Part shown: positions 62,577 through 64,000 of the stretch, in pieces
Numbering within the stretch: the stretch's first letter is position 1
How the letters are laid out: each line of letters opens with the position of its first letter
Assembly: GCF_003991405.1 (NCBI RefSeq)
Contig: NZ_RPEN01000157.1
Span: 248,001 to 312,000, forward strand
Reading direction: 5' to 3'
Length of the DNA stretch: 64,000 nucleotides
Source: Pseudorhodobacter sp. E13
GTDB taxonomy: Bacteria; Pseudomonadota; Alphaproteobacteria; Rhodobacterales; Rhodobacteraceae
Notes under the pieces: generated by a model
Database searches by the model: none
Told to the model about the DNA's origin: nothing
What the model saw: the letters and a program-made list of their open reading frames with translations, nothing else
Position numbers and translations under genes: made by a program

Positions 62577-64000
62577 ATGACACTGGCTTCGGGCTTTGAT
62601 GGCAAGGAATATGATGCGGGGCATGTGTCGCCTTCTGCCTGCCCTGCCTGTGCTGTTGCCCCCTCGGCCGAGCGTTTGGCCGAACTCAGCCGCTCGGTGC
62701 AGGCACGGCTGGTGCTGTCCCTGCCCACGGCGCATTGCGCGGCCTGTATGTCGACGGTGGAAAACGGTTTGCAGGCGCTGCCCGGTGTGCATTCGGCACG
62801 GGTGAACCTGACCCAACGCCGCGTCAGCGTCGAGGCTGAACCAGAGATAACCGCCGAAAGCCTGATCCCGGTTCTGGCAGGCCTCGGCTATGAGGCGCAT
62901 GAGCTGGACCCCGGCCTGCTGTCGGCGACCGAAACCGACAGACAAGGCCGCGAGCTTTTGATGCGCTTGGGCGTGGCCGGATTTGCCATGATGAACGTCA
63001 TGCTTTTGTCCGTCGCGGTCTGGTCCGGGGCGGCGGATGCCACGCGTGATATGTTCCACTGGATTTCGGCGGCGATCGCCTTGCCGACCGTGGTGTTTGC
63101 GGGGCAACCCTTCTTCAAGTCGGCATGGGCCAGCCTGCGCGTGGGCCGTCTGGGCATGGATGTGCCGATCTCTCTCGCCATCATCCTTGCCTCATCGATC
63201 AGCTTGTTCGAGACGTTCTATTCCGGCCATCACGCCTATTTCGATGCCGCCGTGATGCTGACCTTCTTTCTTCTGGCCGGGCGTTATCTGGATCATCGCA
63301 CCCGCGCCGTGGCACGCTCCGCTGCCGAAGAACTCGCCGCGCTGGAGGTGCCGCGCGCCATCCGGGTCAGCGACGGGGTGGAAGATACGGTCGCCATTTC
63401 CGCGCTTGCGGTTGGCGATCTGGTGCGCGTGCGCCCTGGTGGGCGGATGCCGGTGGACGGTGTGGTGACCGAAGGTCGCTCCGAGGTGGATCGCTCCTTG
63501 CTCACGGGTGAAAGCCTGCCTGCCATGGCAGGCCCCGGCACCCGTGTCGCCGCTGGCGAAATCAACCTGACGGGGCCGCTTTTGGTGCAGGTCACTGCGG
63601 CAGGGCGCGACAGCAGCCTGCATCGCATGGCTGATCTGGTCGCCGTGGCCGAAAGCGCCAAGACGAAATACACCAGCCTCGCCGAACGTGCCGCGCGCGC
63701 CTATTCGCCGCTGGTTCATCTGCTGTCCTTTGCGGCCTTCGGCTATTGGATGTGGGCCACGGGCGGCGATCTGCGCTATGCCATCAATATCTCGGCGGCG
63801 GTGCTCATCATCACCTGCCCCTGCGCCTTGGGCCTTGCTGTGCCTGCCGTTGTCACGGCGGCGAGTGGTAAACTGTTCCGCAAGGGCCTTCTGGTCAAAC
63901 ATGGCACCGCGCTCGAACGTCTGGCCGAGGTGGATCACGTCGTCTTCGACAAAACCGGAACGCTGACCATGGGCACCCCGCGCCCTACCAACCTCGACAC
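62577..64000 (+). CDS. ccoI: Copper-type P-ATPase CcoI (FixI), cut off by the window end
   Basis: CcoI is a copper-transporting P1B-type ATPase that supplies copper for cbb3 assembly. The 474 visible residues have an N-terminal CPAC pair (22-25), a heavy-metal-associated domain with HCAACM (about 53-58), the transmembrane CPC motif in ITCPCALGL, and the phosphorylation site DKTGTLT near the window end. The reading frame stays open to base 64000, so about the last third, with the nucleotide-binding domain, is missing. ccoS usually follows and would lie outside. Confidence 0.95.
   Translation, partial: MTLASGFDGKEYDAGHVSPSACPACAVAPSAERLAELSRSVQARLVLSLPTAHCAACMSTVENGLQALPGVHSARVNLTQRRVSVEAEPEITAESLIPVLAGLGYEAHELDPGLLSATETDRQGRELLMRLGVAGFAMMNVMLLSVAVWSGAADATRDMFHWISAAIALPTVVFAGQPFFKSAWASLRVGRLGMDVPISLAIILASSISLFETFYSGHHAYFDAAVMLTFFLLAGRYLDHRTRAVARSAAEELAALEVPRAIRVSDGVEDTVAISALAVGDLVRVRPGGRMPVDGVVTEGRSEVDRSLLTGESLPAMAGPGTRVAAGEINLTGPLLVQVTAAGRDSSLHRMADLVAVAESAKTKYTSLAERAARAYSPLVHLLSFAAFGYWMWATGGDLRYAINISAAVLIITCPCALGLAVPAVVTAASGKLFRKGLLVKHGTALERLAEVDHVVFDKTGTLTMGTPRPTNLD

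Overview
The window reads as a continuous stretch of an alphaproteobacterial chromosome, most likely Rhodobacterales/Rhodobacteraceae. The evidence is the set of genes taken together: a CcrM-type methyltransferase, FlaF and FlbT, DUF1217 and DUF2794 proteins, a cbb3 oxidase locus with FNR-type boxes, and the gyrB/recF/dnaN/dnaA/rpsT/mutM/ubiE neighbourhood. Genus and species cannot be fixed from the sequence alone. Gene density is high and many neighbours overlap by 4 bases (ATGA), which suggests translational coupling. I saw no insertion sequence, prophage, CRISPR array, rRNA or tRNA.

Layout. 1-7.0 kb: the 3' part of ccrM, an unassigned methyltransferase, alkB-type hydroxylase and mutY on the minus strand, then a DUF721 gene, a DsbA-like thioredoxin and a CaiB-type CoA-transferase. 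7.1-11.3 kb: a four-gene operon matching E. coli ynjF/ynjB/ynjC/ynjD, a CDP-alcohol phosphatidyltransferase with a complete ABC importer. 11.3-12.7 kb: DUF2794 and a P1-family peptidase. 12.7-26.6 kb: the replication and repair block (gyrB, a LysE/nucleotidyltransferase/VOC trio coupled to recF, dnaN, dnaA, rpsT), then an enoyl-CoA hydratase, mutM, a PH-like membrane protein and divergent ubiE-ubiB.

26.6-45.4 kb: a phosphotransferase gene followed by a flagellar island of alphaproteobacterial type. It holds hook assembly (flgD, fliK), a rod-binding protein, an FlgN-like chaperone, flagellin, flaF-flbT, fliI, the rod operon flgB-flgC-fliE-fliQ-flgF-flgG-flgA-flgH-fliL, and the export operon slt-flhA-fliR-flhB. 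The C-ring, MS-ring, FliP, FlgE/K/L/I and stator genes are not in the window and must be elsewhere.

45.5-54.9 kb: pheT, two small single-span membrane ORFs, a DUF4304-like protein, an AraC/GyrI-like regulator, accA, an SMR (SugE/Gdx-type) exporter, a histidine phosphatase, a PPOX-family protein, a double PRC-barrel protein and a tandem universal stress protein. 55.1-64.0 kb: ccoNOQP and ccoGH-ccoI for cbb3 oxidase and its assembly, separated by a uracil-DNA-glycosylase-family gene, a short unannotated ORF and a LysR regulator. Four FNR-type palindromes lie in front of the two cco units, so low-oxygen control is expected.

No obviously new defence or mobile system is present. The most interesting under-described items are the ynjFBCD operon, a terminator-like structured element upstream of dnaA, the recF-coupled accessory trio, a repeated intergenic element, and two small ORFs.
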